Shown piece after piece: positions 50,301 to 59,600 of a DNA stretch of 64,000 bases. The notes under the pieces were generated by a model that did no database searches, was not told the origin of the DNA, and saw only the letters and a program-made list of their open reading frames with translations. The DNA is taken from NCBI GenBank assembly GCA_015232575.1, contig JADFZL010000010.1, forward strand, positions 1 to 64,000, given 5' to 3'. A program made the position numbers and the translations under genes. This DNA comes from Candidatus Rifleibacteriota bacterium. GTDB lineage: Bacteria > Muiribacteriota > Ozemobacteria > Ozemobacterales > Ozemobacteraceae. Position 1 is the stretch's first letter; each line of letters begins with the position of its first letter.

Positions 50301-51889
50301 TATCCCCAGAATTTTTTACCAAGATTTACATCTCCGATAGTTCTTATGGAACCATCGCTGATATTTCTTTCTACAGCACGTTTTACATAATTCTGTCCGC
50401 AGACTGCCCTTCCAAAAATGGTTCCGCCGGATTCAGTGTCAATTACTACTTTGGTAACATCTGTATTCATGTTGAATCCGGAGGTATTGGCGGGAGATTG
50501 GGTTGTATATGAATAGAATAAGCTTCCGAAGCCGTCTGCCTCAATATCATCAAGATCGACGCCGGTAGGAATTCCAAGCTTTGAGTTGTCGAGGAATTCA
50601 TAACCGGCTGCTGATACAGCGGCGCCGCCGGTTTCTTTTCTGACAAATTTATAAACGCACTTTGCTGTCTTATCAAATGCGAAAATAATACCGCCCTGTT
50701 GATTCCATTGTTTTGAAACTGCTACTGCGTTAATATTCAGGTCGGTTGACATATCTGATGTTGCCATCTGATAGTATTCTTTGATTGATTTTGAGCCGAG
50801 AAGATATACGTAATCCTCGTTTGCGTCCTTAAGTGAAATACCAACCCATCGTGTTCCACGTTCTACGGGACTTCCGACATCCCCCGGATAACCAATAATC
50901 GGATTAGCAGCTGAAGGAGTGTATGCAGATGCTGCCGAGCCGCCAAGGGCAAGAGTTAAAGAATAGTTTGAAGAGTCGGTTTCACGTGAATAGAAGTAAC
51001 TTCTGGACTCAGTAACCGGCGGACTTCCAATGGGTGGCATGAAAGCAACAGATGTGTACATTGGCTTTGCGGGGCTCGTATAATTTCCTGTTGCACCGCC
51101 ACATCCATCAAGACAGCCGTTGAGAATTTCACGATTTGTTCGAAGTTCGTATGATATTCCGACAACTGGTGGCGTGGGCGAGGTTGGGGGACCGCTGGGG
51201 TAATTTGAGTCTGTCCATTTCAGAAGCTGCCAGTTGTGACGTTTTCCCTCAACTTTGTCACCATAAACCTTGTATGAAACACTGTAACCGCCAATTGCGC
51301 TCGCTGTATCCCATGACTGATACCAGCTCTGGTTCGGAATTCTATACCATTGCTTTCCACCATGAATTGTATCAGTGCTGGGAGGAGAAAAATCACTTCC
51401 TCCGGGGCCGGAAATGGTTGTACCGGGACCGGCTGAGTGCCTGGCACCGGTTGTTCTATAAATGCTGCCGCCAGTTCCCCATGATCGGTGGTCATAATGC
51501 TCGTTGGCGTGATATCCCCAGTTCGCAGCAGCTGCCGTTACGCCTCCGTCCAGAACCTGGCGGGCAAGGTTGCCTGTAATCGGGGCAAAAGAAGCTTCTA
51601 CTGTTTCGGTGAATGTATAAATGTTTCTGTTAAGATCGACTGTCATTCCAATACTTGAACCGGGATTGTAAAGATATTCAGGGAATGACGAAGTATGTCT
51701 TGGAGCATCACCTGCAGGATTATTCAGGCGATATACCCCTTTATAGGCTCCATCGCCAACTAGAAGATATGTTTCACCGTTGCGCATGTATTCCGGAGCA
51801 AGCTGTGCAAATGCAATCCCGCTGGTGAAGACGGAAATAAGAGTTAAAAACAGCAGATTGAAGCAAAAAAACCTTAAGTTTCTGGTCAT
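47384..51889 (-). CDS. Giant exported protein at the PilY1 position of a minor-pseudopilin operon
   Basis: A 1501-residue protein with a signal peptide (FCFNLLFLTLISVFTSGIAFA), rich in Gly, Pro, Ser, Thr, Asn and aromatic residues, without membrane helices. Repeated segments look like beta-propeller or beta-rich blades (TYLLVGDGAYKGVYRLNN; DYVYLLGSKSIKEYY; GGIIFAFDKTAKCVYKFVRK). A tail of about 500 residues has immunoglobulin-like strands (SFCDASGNAATVTLNLALNVRDNKPPIPWG). No family is certain. It is the last gene after PilW-, PilV- and PilX-like genes, the position of the tip adhesin PilY1 in type IV pilus operons. GGAGGG precedes ATG 51889. Confidence 0.75.
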   Translation of the reverse strand: MTRNLRFFCFNLLFLTLISVFTSGIAFAQLAPEYMRNGETYLLVGDGAYKGVYRLNNPAGDAPRHTSSFPEYLYNPGSSIGMTVDLNRNIYTFTETVEASFAPITGNLARQVLDGGVTAAAANWGYHANEHYDHRSWGTGGSIYRTTGARHSAGPGTTISGPGGSDFSPPSTDTIHGGKQWYRIPNQSWYQSWDTASAIGGYSVSYKVYGDKVEGKRHNWQLLKWTDSNYPSGPPTSPTPPVVGISYELRTNREILNGCLDGCGGATGNYTSPAKPMYTSVAFMPPIGSPPVTESRSYFYSRETDSSNYSLTLALGGSAASAYTPSAANPIIGYPGDVGSPVERGTRWVGISLKDANEDYVYLLGSKSIKEYYQMATSDMSTDLNINAVAVSKQWNQQGGIIFAFDKTAKCVYKFVRKETGGAAVSAAGYEFLDNSKLGIPTGVDLDDIEADGFGSLFYSYTTQSPANTSGFNMNTDVTKVVIDTESGGTIFGRAVCGQNYVKRAVERNISDGSIRTIGDVNLGKKFWGYSFQAPSSARTNLTATPYANFQTRLNAAGGSWLTWSEYPPHTFSVPTMTELAVINIPTPPKVLAFAGKKSKIDITGPYASYPMPDPVNRHTNQASPLALGTTLGNSQVYFFMAENYPLPDGPQDPTAQTDWNGNGFKGGFITTITNPKSSAEGGKIFYRWRLWMVEDPYGRPATPTYEPSPAPPAYPNDSGQSETYGFYSPVGGKYILTCQVTYDWYNYDLLPFNALYSNRLNPPCYTTGTKADSEGKSTLISRIQSQPGFNFMNWATMSAKLSSDIIPDNTWSAIPIVVTTSAPPAPNLSMTARILRCDPLSNPSNPAKWAPQGSEGYHGIYTGKKYAWQMDPASQSNILDTNYTYLIDHLLNDYGDGLYANANPAVQFRNLGDEVRWDEDTLGAEFTGTINATMPNGIANEYVVFDKARSLVATYAWVTIPIPSDPATCSMKIKAFRGFRYKMWPRYSVPKPGGGTEMRWGTPFWILGYLTINSATTLMVVDNIPPAFVASMTTPRNLFGETGEQLAQGVGPTGLTNPQYIRFHFMDNNPWENGATLNGVTQSAAVTNRTYNNGYTGNNSSFNLKPVFSRDSNTHGVNFYFHTALTGSTHVTGIGTYTGDASQMSLFQQYYSRSWDPLPNTKLNWTIMNIPVNPHLTFGQTQNSYIEFSLDIADLYFSGIDNNRRIPINYANNTPGYAPYPFFASFCDASGNAATVTLNLALNVRDNKPPIPWGEVEDLKETSAARAFPNFRRFPDFDYGTTPSGNPQIASISLSLACYDNQTSWSPDGVTGVIPIAASGLGFTAAPLKTLKAPTQNVVNNFDTADTNLLNQVKANIHPNYIEDNVEFILAAGASDNAGPATNTLVFRYKDISGTASNITVRSRYVWPPISNATGSQAVGIIRGLPGQFPIACKVEMTATDDAKDWSYYKDSSGNANNWTIGNRTLSTPTNRRNTRTLNTALTFFESRIDIRTLEKSIQK

Positions 51890-51906
51890 GGCACCCTCCT
51901 ATAAAA

Positions 51907-52902
51907 CTACTTTCTCAGTTTCCCTTTAGCGGCTGGCACTCCTGGCTCAATTTTTTTCAAAGACTTCATTACTGTTGTTACTGCATCACTGGAAACCTGG
52001 TATTTATCAAGCAACGACTTTACAACCTCGGAAGTTATATTGATTCCACCCGATAATTCCATTGAGTTGGACAACTGCTGAGCAATGGGAGATAGCAAAT
52101 AGTCACGGTTCTGCAGCCAGATGTCAGAATTTGAGGATTGCATTGAAAGCGAACCTTCCATCGAAGCGGCATCCAGAGCTATTGCTTCAGGGATGTCATT
52201 TTTCCCTTCATACAGTTTTGATATGGAATTTCCTTCCAGAGTTGTTGAAAAAGCATCTTCTTCTATTGCTGCTTTCAATCCAAAATTGCTTGAATTAACT
52301 ATAACTTCGATTCCTTTTTTGGAAGCAATGTTTGCCGCAGTCAGTTTAATTTCTTCCATTATTTCAAGTAACTTTGCTTCAGTTTCCTGGTAGTTAGTAT
52401 GTTCTTCCCAGCTTGAACGCTCAATTTCCTTGATCTTTTGAGCTATCTGCTGTTGTTGTGTCAGAAATGATTTAAACTCGGCATGAAATTTCTTTGAAAG
52501 CTCATCCAATCTGATCAGGTTCTTGTTTTTTTCAACTGCTGCTGTTGCTGTGGCAAGTTTTGCCAATCTTTTTTCGCTTTCATCTTTAAGATTGTTAGTG
52601 TTTACATTGAAGGTCGCCCGCAACTGGCTTAACTGCTTTTCGATCTGGCTATCCTGATTTTTGAGTTCTCTTATCTGCTCAAGCTTTTCAGCAGATTGAA
52701 CCGGCTTACCCTGTGCCTTAAAAGATTTTCTGAAACACTTTTTAAATGGGTCATATTTGGCCATTTCCGGATGAAACACCATTGCGGCAGTGAGATTTAA
52801 AAACGCAATTTTCTCATTACCGGCAGCATTTGCAGAAAGAATTGGAAACATTACAAAAAACAAAATAGACAAGTACCGGAAAGTGTGAAAAAGTTTTACC
52901 AT
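51907..52902 (-). CDS. OmpH/Skp-like periplasmic protein
   Basis: A 331-residue exported protein: signal peptide MVKLFHTFRYLSILFFVMFP with likely cleavage after ANAA, a beta segment (NEKIAFLNLTAAMVFHPEMAKYD) and a long charged coiled coil (about 60-190) as in Skp. ATG 52902 follows AAGGA; an in-frame ATG at 52,929 overlaps the upstream gene (ATGA) and would place 9 residues before the signal. It shares its N-terminal pattern (HP-M--(F/Y)D) with the protein at 55,190-56,089, so they are paralogues. It sits directly before the giant secreted protein, for which it may be a chaperone. Confidence 0.78.
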   Translation of the reverse strand: MVKLFHTFRYLSILFFVMFPILSANAAGNEKIAFLNLTAAMVFHPEMAKYDPFKKCFRKSFKAQGKPVQSAEKLEQIRELKNQDSQIEKQLSQLRATFNVNTNNLKDESEKRLAKLATATAAVEKNKNLIRLDELSKKFHAEFKSFLTQQQQIAQKIKEIERSSWEEHTNYQETEAKLLEIMEEIKLTAANIASKKGIEVIVNSSNFGLKAAIEEDAFSTTLEGNSISKLYEGKNDIPEAIALDAASMEGSLSMQSSNSDIWLQNRDYLLSPIAQQLSNSMELSGGINITSEVVKSLLDKYQVSSDAVTTVMKSLKKIEPGVPAAKGKLRK

Positions 52903-52925
52903 AGTCAAATCCTTCCTCCATTGTT

Positions 52926-53435
52926 TCATGGTCCAACTACCGTTCGATTTATCTGAACTATCTTATCAACCGATTTTCTATGTTCTTTTCCGTAAGAATC
53001 TGTGTAATCAATCGTTGTCTTAATATTCAACGCTTCTCTGTTCCATTTTGATTGCGTCAAAAGTGTCATGGTTGCAATCTTGACAGAGATTGGAGTAATG
53101 TTGAAGGAAGAACTTGCAGCGGAGTCAACATCAATTGTTAACGCCGGATCTTGAATGAAATACGTTAAATGATCTAAAACCGAAGGAGACATGCTTGAAG
53201 AAGCAGCTTCGCAGGCGGCATAGAAATCACCAGGAAACATCTGAAATTTCAGAATTGCAAGGTCTGCCAGCCCATTAGCGTAAAATTCAGCTCTCATTTG
53301 GTCATCAATCATGATTGTCTGTGGTTTCGAACTTTTAAGCATTCCGCTGTAGATTATTGCCAATTGAAGAAGAATTGTGGCAAAAATCAACGCGAAAACC
53401 AGAGCTATCCCTCTTTTCGAAATATTATTCATCAT
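52926..53435 (-). CDS. PilX-like minor pilin protein
   Basis: A 169-residue protein with N-terminal ISKRGIALVFALIFATILLQ, a basic residue then a hydrophobic helix, as in PilX N-terminal proteins; Glu at +5 is absent. The soluble part (ANGLADLAILKFQMFPGD) resembles the large PilX/GspK-like protein at 37,714-39,819. GAGGG precedes ATG 53435. It lies between the PilV-like gene and the OmpH-like gene. Confidence 0.78.
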   Translation of the reverse strand: MMNNISKRGIALVFALIFATILLQLAIIYSGMLKSSKPQTIMIDDQMRAEFYANGLADLAILKFQMFPGDFYAACEAASSSMSPSVLDHLTYFIQDPALTIDVDSAASSSFNITPISVKIATMTLLTQSKWNREALNIKTTIDYTDSYGKEHRKSVDKIVQINRTVVGP

Positions 53436-53446
53436 TCTCTGTTCCC

Positions 53447-54025
53447 TCAGTCAACTGATTTTGCCTTATAAGCAGCAACGCTGTAAAATTTTGGATTTCC
53501 ATTCGAGTCAGTCCATCGAACAACCAGAAGATATTTTTGAAATATAGTACTCATATTTGGAGAAGTATAAGCTGTCCATCCCCAGTTATTTGGGTTTGTT
53601 GGATTTGCACGTCTTAAAATCGGGTCATAAGTTTTTACCCTGAACTTAACCGGAACATTTTCTATTCTAAGTGATGTTGTGAAAGTTGTCTGGCCCATGG
53701 TAACATTTGAAAGATCAAGTGTGAGGTCGCCGGTGTGGGAAGTATTTTTGTAAGGCAGGCCGGTAGTCGCGGCAGTCAGATTCCACGGTCCATTGCCACC
53801 TCCGCCGGGGTATGATGCTATTTCGTAAAATGGGAATTGAAGTGCTGTGTTCATTCGTGTCTGAGCGAGGTGAATAGCTTTAACAATAGTTTCGTCTCTT
53901 TGAGTGGCTTTGATTGATGTTCCCATCGTTGCAATTATTGGAATAAAACTGATTGCAAGAATCGCGACAGCAAGCAATATTTCCATCAGGGTAACAGCCT
54001 GTTTATCTGAAAGCCTCTTCATCAT
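53447..54025 (-). CDS. PilV-like minor pseudopilin
   Basis: A 192-residue protein with a prepilin-type leader, RLSDKQAVTLMEILLAVAIL (Ala-Val cleavage site, Glu at +5, hydrophobic helix), then a beta-rich domain. The start overlaps the stop of the PilW-like gene (ATGA), so translation is coupled. The set PilW, PilV, PilX matches the minor pilins that prime type IV pilus or type II secretion pseudopilus assembly. Confidence 0.83.
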   Translation of the reverse strand: MMKRLSDKQAVTLMEILLAVAILAISFIPIIATMGTSIKATQRDETIVKAIHLAQTRMNTALQFPFYEIASYPGGGGNGPWNLTAATTGLPYKNTSHTGDLTLDLSNVTMGQTTFTTSLRIENVPVKFRVKTYDPILRRANPTNPNNWGWTAYTSPNMSTIFQKYLLVVRWTDSNGNPKFYSVAAYKAKSVD

Positions 54026-54867
54026 AAGCCTCCGGGCGCTTTTCCAACAATAGCAACATCGTAAGCAATCTTAGACCTGATTTCCTGTGTAATCTGAGTC
54101 TGTGGAAATTTTGGATGCATCAGATCCAGGCGAATTCCAAGTACTTTTCCAGCACTTTCGCTTCCTGTACCACTTGCAACAGCCCATTCCACAACAATTC
54201 TTTTTACACTGTCAATCGTTATCGAAAAAGGATCTTCTCCAAGCTGATATTGCTCAGATGTTCCGCTGAAATCACCAAATGCCCCGGCATTGGGCGGAAA
54301 CGCGCCTATTGCTGAGCCAATGCCATTTGCAGCATTAGCATTCGTTGACCAGGTGTCCCATTTTGATGCAATAAGCCTCAGTGAATAAAGGTTGTCAACG
54401 GCATCAGGAATAAGAGTCACGGAATGTGCAATACACATTCCGGGTTTGGTCGCTGAAATAGAAGTTAAATCGGGCATGCAGGCTGAAAAAAGAAGAATGT
54501 TGCTTGTCGAGCTTGCGTTTGGAGTAAGCCCTCTCCCTCCCGAGTTAAATGAACTGCCACTATTTAGAGTGTAAACTGAGGCAGGAGATGTGGAAATCTG
54601 ACTGTCCGGAGCGGCAAGAGGGTTTATTTTTGAGAGGTTAGTCGCTCTTTCAAGCCTTTCTTTCAGGACAGTGAGAAATCTTTGTGCATGTTTCTGTTTT
54701 TCAAGTTTCCAGCTTCCGCCGACAAACATCTGGTTTCCCATCTGGAACATCGAAAAAACTCCGATAAGAAAAAGAGTAAAAACAACTGCAGCGACAAGTA
54801 TTTCGATAAGTGTAAATGCCTTAGCTTGGCTGCACATTTTTTTTAATATTTTGCAGTTCTTCGCCAT
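54022..54867 (-). CDS. PilW-like minor pseudopilin
   Basis: A 281-residue protein with the classical prepilin site SQAKAFTLIEILVAAVVFTL (Ala-Phe cleavage, Glu at +5). ATG 54867 behind GGGGAA gives a normal leader of about 17 residues; the frame is open to 54,948 but that start would put the leader too far in. The soluble domain (KLEKQKHAQRFLTVLKERLERATNL) is PilW/PulJ-like. It heads the coupled minor-pilin genes. Confidence 0.83.
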   Translation of the reverse strand: MAKNCKILKKMCSQAKAFTLIEILVAAVVFTLFLIGVFSMFQMGNQMFVGGSWKLEKQKHAQRFLTVLKERLERATNLSKINPLAAPDSQISTSPASVYTLNSGSSFNSGGRGLTPNASSTSNILLFSACMPDLTSISATKPGMCIAHSVTLIPDAVDNLYSLRLIASKWDTWSTNANAANGIGSAIGAFPPNAGAFGDFSGTSEQYQLGEDPFSITIDSVKRIVVEWAVASGTGSESAGKVLGIRLDLMHPKFPQTQITQEIRSKIAYDVAIVGKAPGGL

Positions 54868-55189
54868 TGATTTTTCCCCAATTTTTTCTTCCAGGCTTTT
54901 TCCAGCCTTACAAGCAGTGAAAAACACTTCAGAATAACAACACCTCAATAATGCGTGTTCTTTATCCGCTGATTATTGAGGCGACAATATCTTCTATCAT
55001 AATACGAAAAACTCTGTTGATGGTTTTCATTATATCTAATAAAAAGTACTCCACATAAGTATGAAGCAAATTTCATACCTGATAAAAATAACTGAATTCA
55101 AGCCATAGAAAATAGATTCCCGATCAAGAATGTAAAAAAAAAATTACAACGTATGGTTTATTTTTTTTACAGTAAAAAAAACTCGAAAT
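54868..55189. other. 322-bp gap within the pseudopilin cluster, with an inverted repeat
   Basis: CCTCAATAAT (54943-54952) and ATTATTGAGG (54972-54981) form a perfect 10-bp inverted repeat with a 19-base spacer, upstream of the PilW-like start. It could be an operator or a 5' leader hairpin. The rest (54,982-55,189) is AT-rich and holds the end region of the preceding gene; no gene is seen. Confidence 0.55.
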
Positions 55190-56089
55190 TCATCTGTTAT
55201 TTGAGTGCTCTGACAAAACTACTCTTATTTTTTCCAATATATCCTTACCACAATTGTAACGCAACAAAATTCTTTCTATTATCTCAACGGTAATTTCTTT
55301 ACCTCCATGAAGTACAAGCGGATGAACTTTTTTAAAGTAGAAAGCTTTTGTTGAAGGCGAAGAAGATTGCTTGAGCCATTTGGACGCGGCCGTCATTGCA
55401 GAGAGTTTAACTCTTTTGTTGGAATCGTTTGCCAGGAAAGAATAGTACAATTCATTCTGGATTCCGGAAAGACCGGTTTCCTGGTTGAACTGGGAATTGT
55501 GATCTGAAAAAGTTTCTGTTTCTGATGGCATAGAATTGTTTAAAATTAATCCTATTCCAGATTCTTCAGCATATTTTTTCAGTTCAGATGAAATTTCACT
55601 TTCTATTTGATTTAAAATTAATCGTGTTTCAGATGGCGATGTCAGCTCAGGATTTTTGAGCTGATAATCTATTTCTTTCTGTTCGAGTTTGTACTTTTCT
55701 ATTTGATCTGCAATACTGGTGATATTAACTTCAGAGTTTTTTCCCGTAAGCCCTTCAATACGTTTTGATTCACATTCTGAAATTTTGCTTTCGATTTCTT
55801 CGATTCTTTTCTTCAGCTCGCTTTCAGATTTTTCTGCATCTTGCTTAAGCTTAAGTATTTCATCAGACCATGATTTCAAATCGAGAAATAGCCTGACTTT
55901 ATAGAATCCGGATCTGCTGAAGTCGAATAAGGACATCCGCGGGTGAAGTGAAAGCGCCGTTGAATAATCAAAAATCCCAATGACTTGAGAATCGGACGAA
56001 ACTTTTTCGGATGCATGAGTATATTCAAAACACGAAAATGAAAAAAAAATAAATAGTATAAAAACAAAACCAGAGGTTTTAATTTTCAT
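55190..56089 (-). CDS. OmpH/Skp-like periplasmic protein (paralogue)
   Basis: A 299-residue exported protein: signal peptide MKIKTSGFVFILFIFFSFSC, then VIGIFDYSTALSLHPRMSLFD and a long coiled coil (about 70-200). The Cys in SFSC could alternatively be a lipobox. ATG 56089 is 4 bases after the TPR gene stop; the frame is open to 56,254 but would overlap the TPR gene by 161 bases. It is a paralogue of 51,907-52,902 by N-terminal pattern and shared architecture. Confidence 0.75.
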   Translation of the reverse strand: MKIKTSGFVFILFIFFSFSCFEYTHASEKVSSDSQVIGIFDYSTALSLHPRMSLFDFSRSGFYKVRLFLDLKSWSDEILKLKQDAEKSESELKKRIEEIESKISECESKRIEGLTGKNSEVNITSIADQIEKYKLEQKEIDYQLKNPELTSPSETRLILNQIESEISSELKKYAEESGIGLILNNSMPSETETFSDHNSQFNQETGLSGIQNELYYSFLANDSNKRVKLSAMTAASKWLKQSSSPSTKAFYFKKVHPLVLHGGKEITVEIIERILLRYNCGKDILEKIRVVLSEHSNNR

Positions 56090-56093
56090 TGAA

Positions 56094-56531
56094 TCAGTGA
56101 ATTGTAGAGGTCTCAGAAGTTCCCGAAGGTGCTTTTTCACTCCCATTTTCATTTCCGTTAGTGCTTTCACCATCAGACTCTGCGGGTTTCCTGTCATTTG
56201 ACGATTCAGATACTTTCTGGTTGTTAAATGTTTCCATTGCTGCGTCAAAATCACCCATTTTTATATGAATGGAGCTTAATGCAGCGTATGCGCTGGCGTA
56301 ATCAGGTTTAAGCCTTATGGCTTCCTTTAATACCTGAATGCCCTTTTCTAGCTTTTTTGTAGCAGTATAAGCCAGACCAGCGAAAAAATATGCGCGTGGG
56401 TCAGATGTACTTTGATCAATTTCTCTTTCAAGAATCAGAAGAGCTTTTTTCCATTTTTTATTTTTTATGTGTTCGACAACTGAATCCATTGATGAAAAGC
56501 CACTGTCTGAATTTATTTGTTCATGTTTCAT
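56094..56531 (-). CDS. Small TPR protein
   Basis: A 145-residue cytoplasmic protein with three TPR-type helical pairs (KKWKKALLILEREID; PRAYFFAGLAYTATKKLEKGIQVL; ASAYAALSSIHIKMGDFDAAMETF) and a disordered Ser/Asn/Glu-rich tail. AGGAG precedes ATG 56531. It leads the OmpH-like and pseudopilin cluster on the reverse strand and is divergent from the metallopeptidase gene with a 69-bp shared control region. It probably binds a partner of the assembly machinery. Confidence 0.82.
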   Translation of the reverse strand: MKHEQINSDSGFSSMDSVVEHIKNKKWKKALLILEREIDQSTSDPRAYFFAGLAYTATKKLEKGIQVLKEAIRLKPDYASAYAALSSIHIKMGDFDAAMETFNNQKVSESSNDRKPAESDGESTNGNENGSEKAPSGTSETSTIH

Positions 56532-56600
56532 TTAAATCTCCTGCTTGGGTACTTCGAAGAAATCTTTCACCTGCCGATATATTCCCGGAAGGAATATGCC

Positions 56601-59600
56601 ATGAAAAAGATAAAAATGCAACTGTTCATACTGATTGTTATCGTTTTATGTTTTCCTGTTTCAGCTTCTGCTGAAATAACGCAGACATACATTCGCGAAA
56701 CTGTTATCGGGCTTGCAAAAACTGCCGCATCACGCGGAGTTGACGCCGATATCGGGCCATTTGTAAATTATACCGTGAAAAAGGAAGTTCCTCTGCAAAG
56801 CCTTAATATCAAAGGATTTGAAGGAATTAAGGGGAATGTAAAGCTTTTGGTCGGCGGAAGGAATTTCACCGCTGCGGATGTTGATTCGGCAGAGGTTCCA
56901 TTTTATACGATGAATGGATATGGCCTGACAGACCTGTTGCATGATGGCGGTGAATGGCCGGGAACAGGCGGTAACACTGAAGCAGATGACGGCAGAAATT
57001 CTTTCGGAAATGACTGGGCTGGCGAATTTTACGATTTTGATAAAAACGGGCATTATCCAAAGGCTGTCTTGAGATACATGGGCAGTCATTGCTATATTTT
57101 TGTTCCCATGATGTATTTTCCAACTCTTTCCCGTGGGATTTCAGGCACTGAAGAAGAGACCCCCGCGCCTAAGAGCGAGTGGGGAATGGCCTGGCCAGAT
57201 ACTGTTAACGGGGAAAGAATTTATTATGCTCCGGCTACTGGTGCGAAATCAATAGACCCAAGATATGTTCTCGGATCAGACAAATCTCTCGCCAGAATGA
57301 AGCTTAAAGAGCTTGCAGACGAGTTCGACGGTGTTATTTATCCGAGAATGCGTGAATGGTTTGGAACAGAGCCTGACTTTGATCAGGATGCCAAAATTTA
57401 TATTCTTCTTGATGATATTCAAGATGGCCTGGGACAATTCCTCGGCTATTTCTGGGCTGGAAACCAGTTTTCACGATCTTCTCTTTCAATGAGCAACGAG
57501 AAGGAACTTTTGTACATTGATCTTTTTCCGAACTATGTTTATAACCCGTCAAGAGTTTATGGTACTATTGCCCACGAATTCGTTCACATGATACATTTCA
57601 ACGAGGGTGTTACAGTTGAAAACGGAGAAATGAAAGATGAAGAGCGCTGGCTCGAAGAAGGATTCACACAATACGGGCAGTATCTCTATAATAAAACTCA
57701 TACTTCAAACCTTGATGAGTTCATTAAAGAACCGGATACTATTCTTGTTGAACCGCGTGTTGATGTCTGGCTTGGAAACGATCCATTCGCCAATTATGGC
57801 GCTTCATATCTTTTCCTTTTCTATTTGATAGAAAAATACGGTGCAAACAATGGTCCCGGTTTCATGAGAAACCTGGTGCGCGATCGTACCAAAGGAATTG
57901 AATCGCTCAACAATTCTTTGAGGCAGTTTAATACTACGTTTGATCAGGTCTTTTCTGACTGGGCAATAGCGAATTTTATTGACAAAACAAGAAAACTGGA
58001 TATGAGCCCGTTAAATGACGGTAAATGGGGCTATGCAGTTGACAACGATTATGATACCACAAATAATCTGGGTACAAATCACAGATTGCCTGTAAAATTT
58101 TCTGAAAGAGTAATTCTTAATGCAAATGGAACTGCCCGCTCGGCAAATCTCAACCCATGGGCAGCAGATTACATAGAAATATCAGGAAATACAGGGAATC
58201 TGAACATTGGATTTGACGGCGCTGACGGCGGACTCTTCAAGGCTGCTGTTATCAAACGAGGACCTCAGGTTGACCCGACTGTTGAATATGTTTATCTCAG
58301 CGACAAGCAGTCTGGAAATCTGCTGATTCAAAACTACGGCGCAGGAAGCACCTATGAGAATCTGGTAATGGTTCCGCATATTGTTTCTTCCGGAAACAGC
58401 GTTAAAATGAACTATGTTTATTCAGCGACTTTTTTCGATCTGAAACTTGCCCTTTTCCCTAATCCGATTTATGAAAATGAATTGCACGTTGTAGTAAGAA
58501 CAAAAGACAAATTCGCTGCAACTCCGCGTTTGCAAATGACTTACAATGGCGAACAGGGTTATCTTGTCATGTCTTCTATAAGCGACAGTATTTATGTTAC
58601 CAATTACAGTCTTAAAGACTCTGGCGAAGGAACTGTTGAAGCTTTCGGGACAAATTCGAATGGAACAATTCTTTCAAATCTTTTAAAATTTTCTGCTGTG
58701 TATTATCCGGCGAAAAGCCAGGGACTTCTTTCAGCTTCATTTGCAAGGCTTTCAATTCCTGAAGGAGCTTTGAAAAGTAATAACTGGGTAACAATTTCAT
58801 CAGAAAATTCGTCATTTTTCCCTGCAGGCATTGAAAAAGTAAGCAAAAACGTCCTGGTAACTTTTGCTTCAGAAAAATTTGTGAAATCGGCTAAATTATC
58901 TATTCCGGTAAACCCTGAACTTATAAAAAGCACCGACAGACTTGGATTATTCGAAGTTTCAGGAGAAAAAGCTGTGTTTGCAGGTTTCTGTTCTCTTGAG
59001 GGAGCTACAGCTACAGCAGATATCACGAAAGCGTCAGAAGTCTTTGTCGGAATTGACCGAGTTCCGCCGGTTGTGACGTCTGAAGCCGAAACTCAGATCG
59101 GAAAAATACTGGTAAGTGTTACCGACAGCGGCACAGGAATTGATGCTGGAAAAATAGAAGCTTATTGCGGTTCAAAGCTTCTGAAAACGTTTTACAGTGA
59201 AAAATCCGGAAAAATTGAAATAGACACAACTTCACTTCGCGAGGGTGAAAATCTTTTCAACCTGCTTGTAAGTGACAAGTTTGGAAATTTAGTAAAGTCT
59301 GAAGTTTCTGCTCAGGTAGTCAGCGGTGCTTCAGTTCAGGATGTCAGTGTTTATCCCAACCCAGCGAGGGAATCGACTCGTTTCAGATGCAGCTTCAATG
59401 GAAGTGTTTCATCGGTTTACTCAGTTGCAGTAAGAGTAAGAGATGTCGCTGGTGATGATGTATACGAGACAGACCTTACCTATCGCGGTGATAGCGCTTT
59501 TGAAGGGAAATGGAACCTCAGAAATGAATCAGGGAAAACGGTTGCCAATGGTGTATATTACGTAGATTTTCTGGTTTCAGATGCTTCCGGAGAAAGCAGA

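Noticed and set aside
56517..56600. Longer metallopeptidase start at 56,517
   Set aside because: The signal peptide would be internal. ATG 56601 has a strong ribosome binding site and starts directly with a signal peptide.
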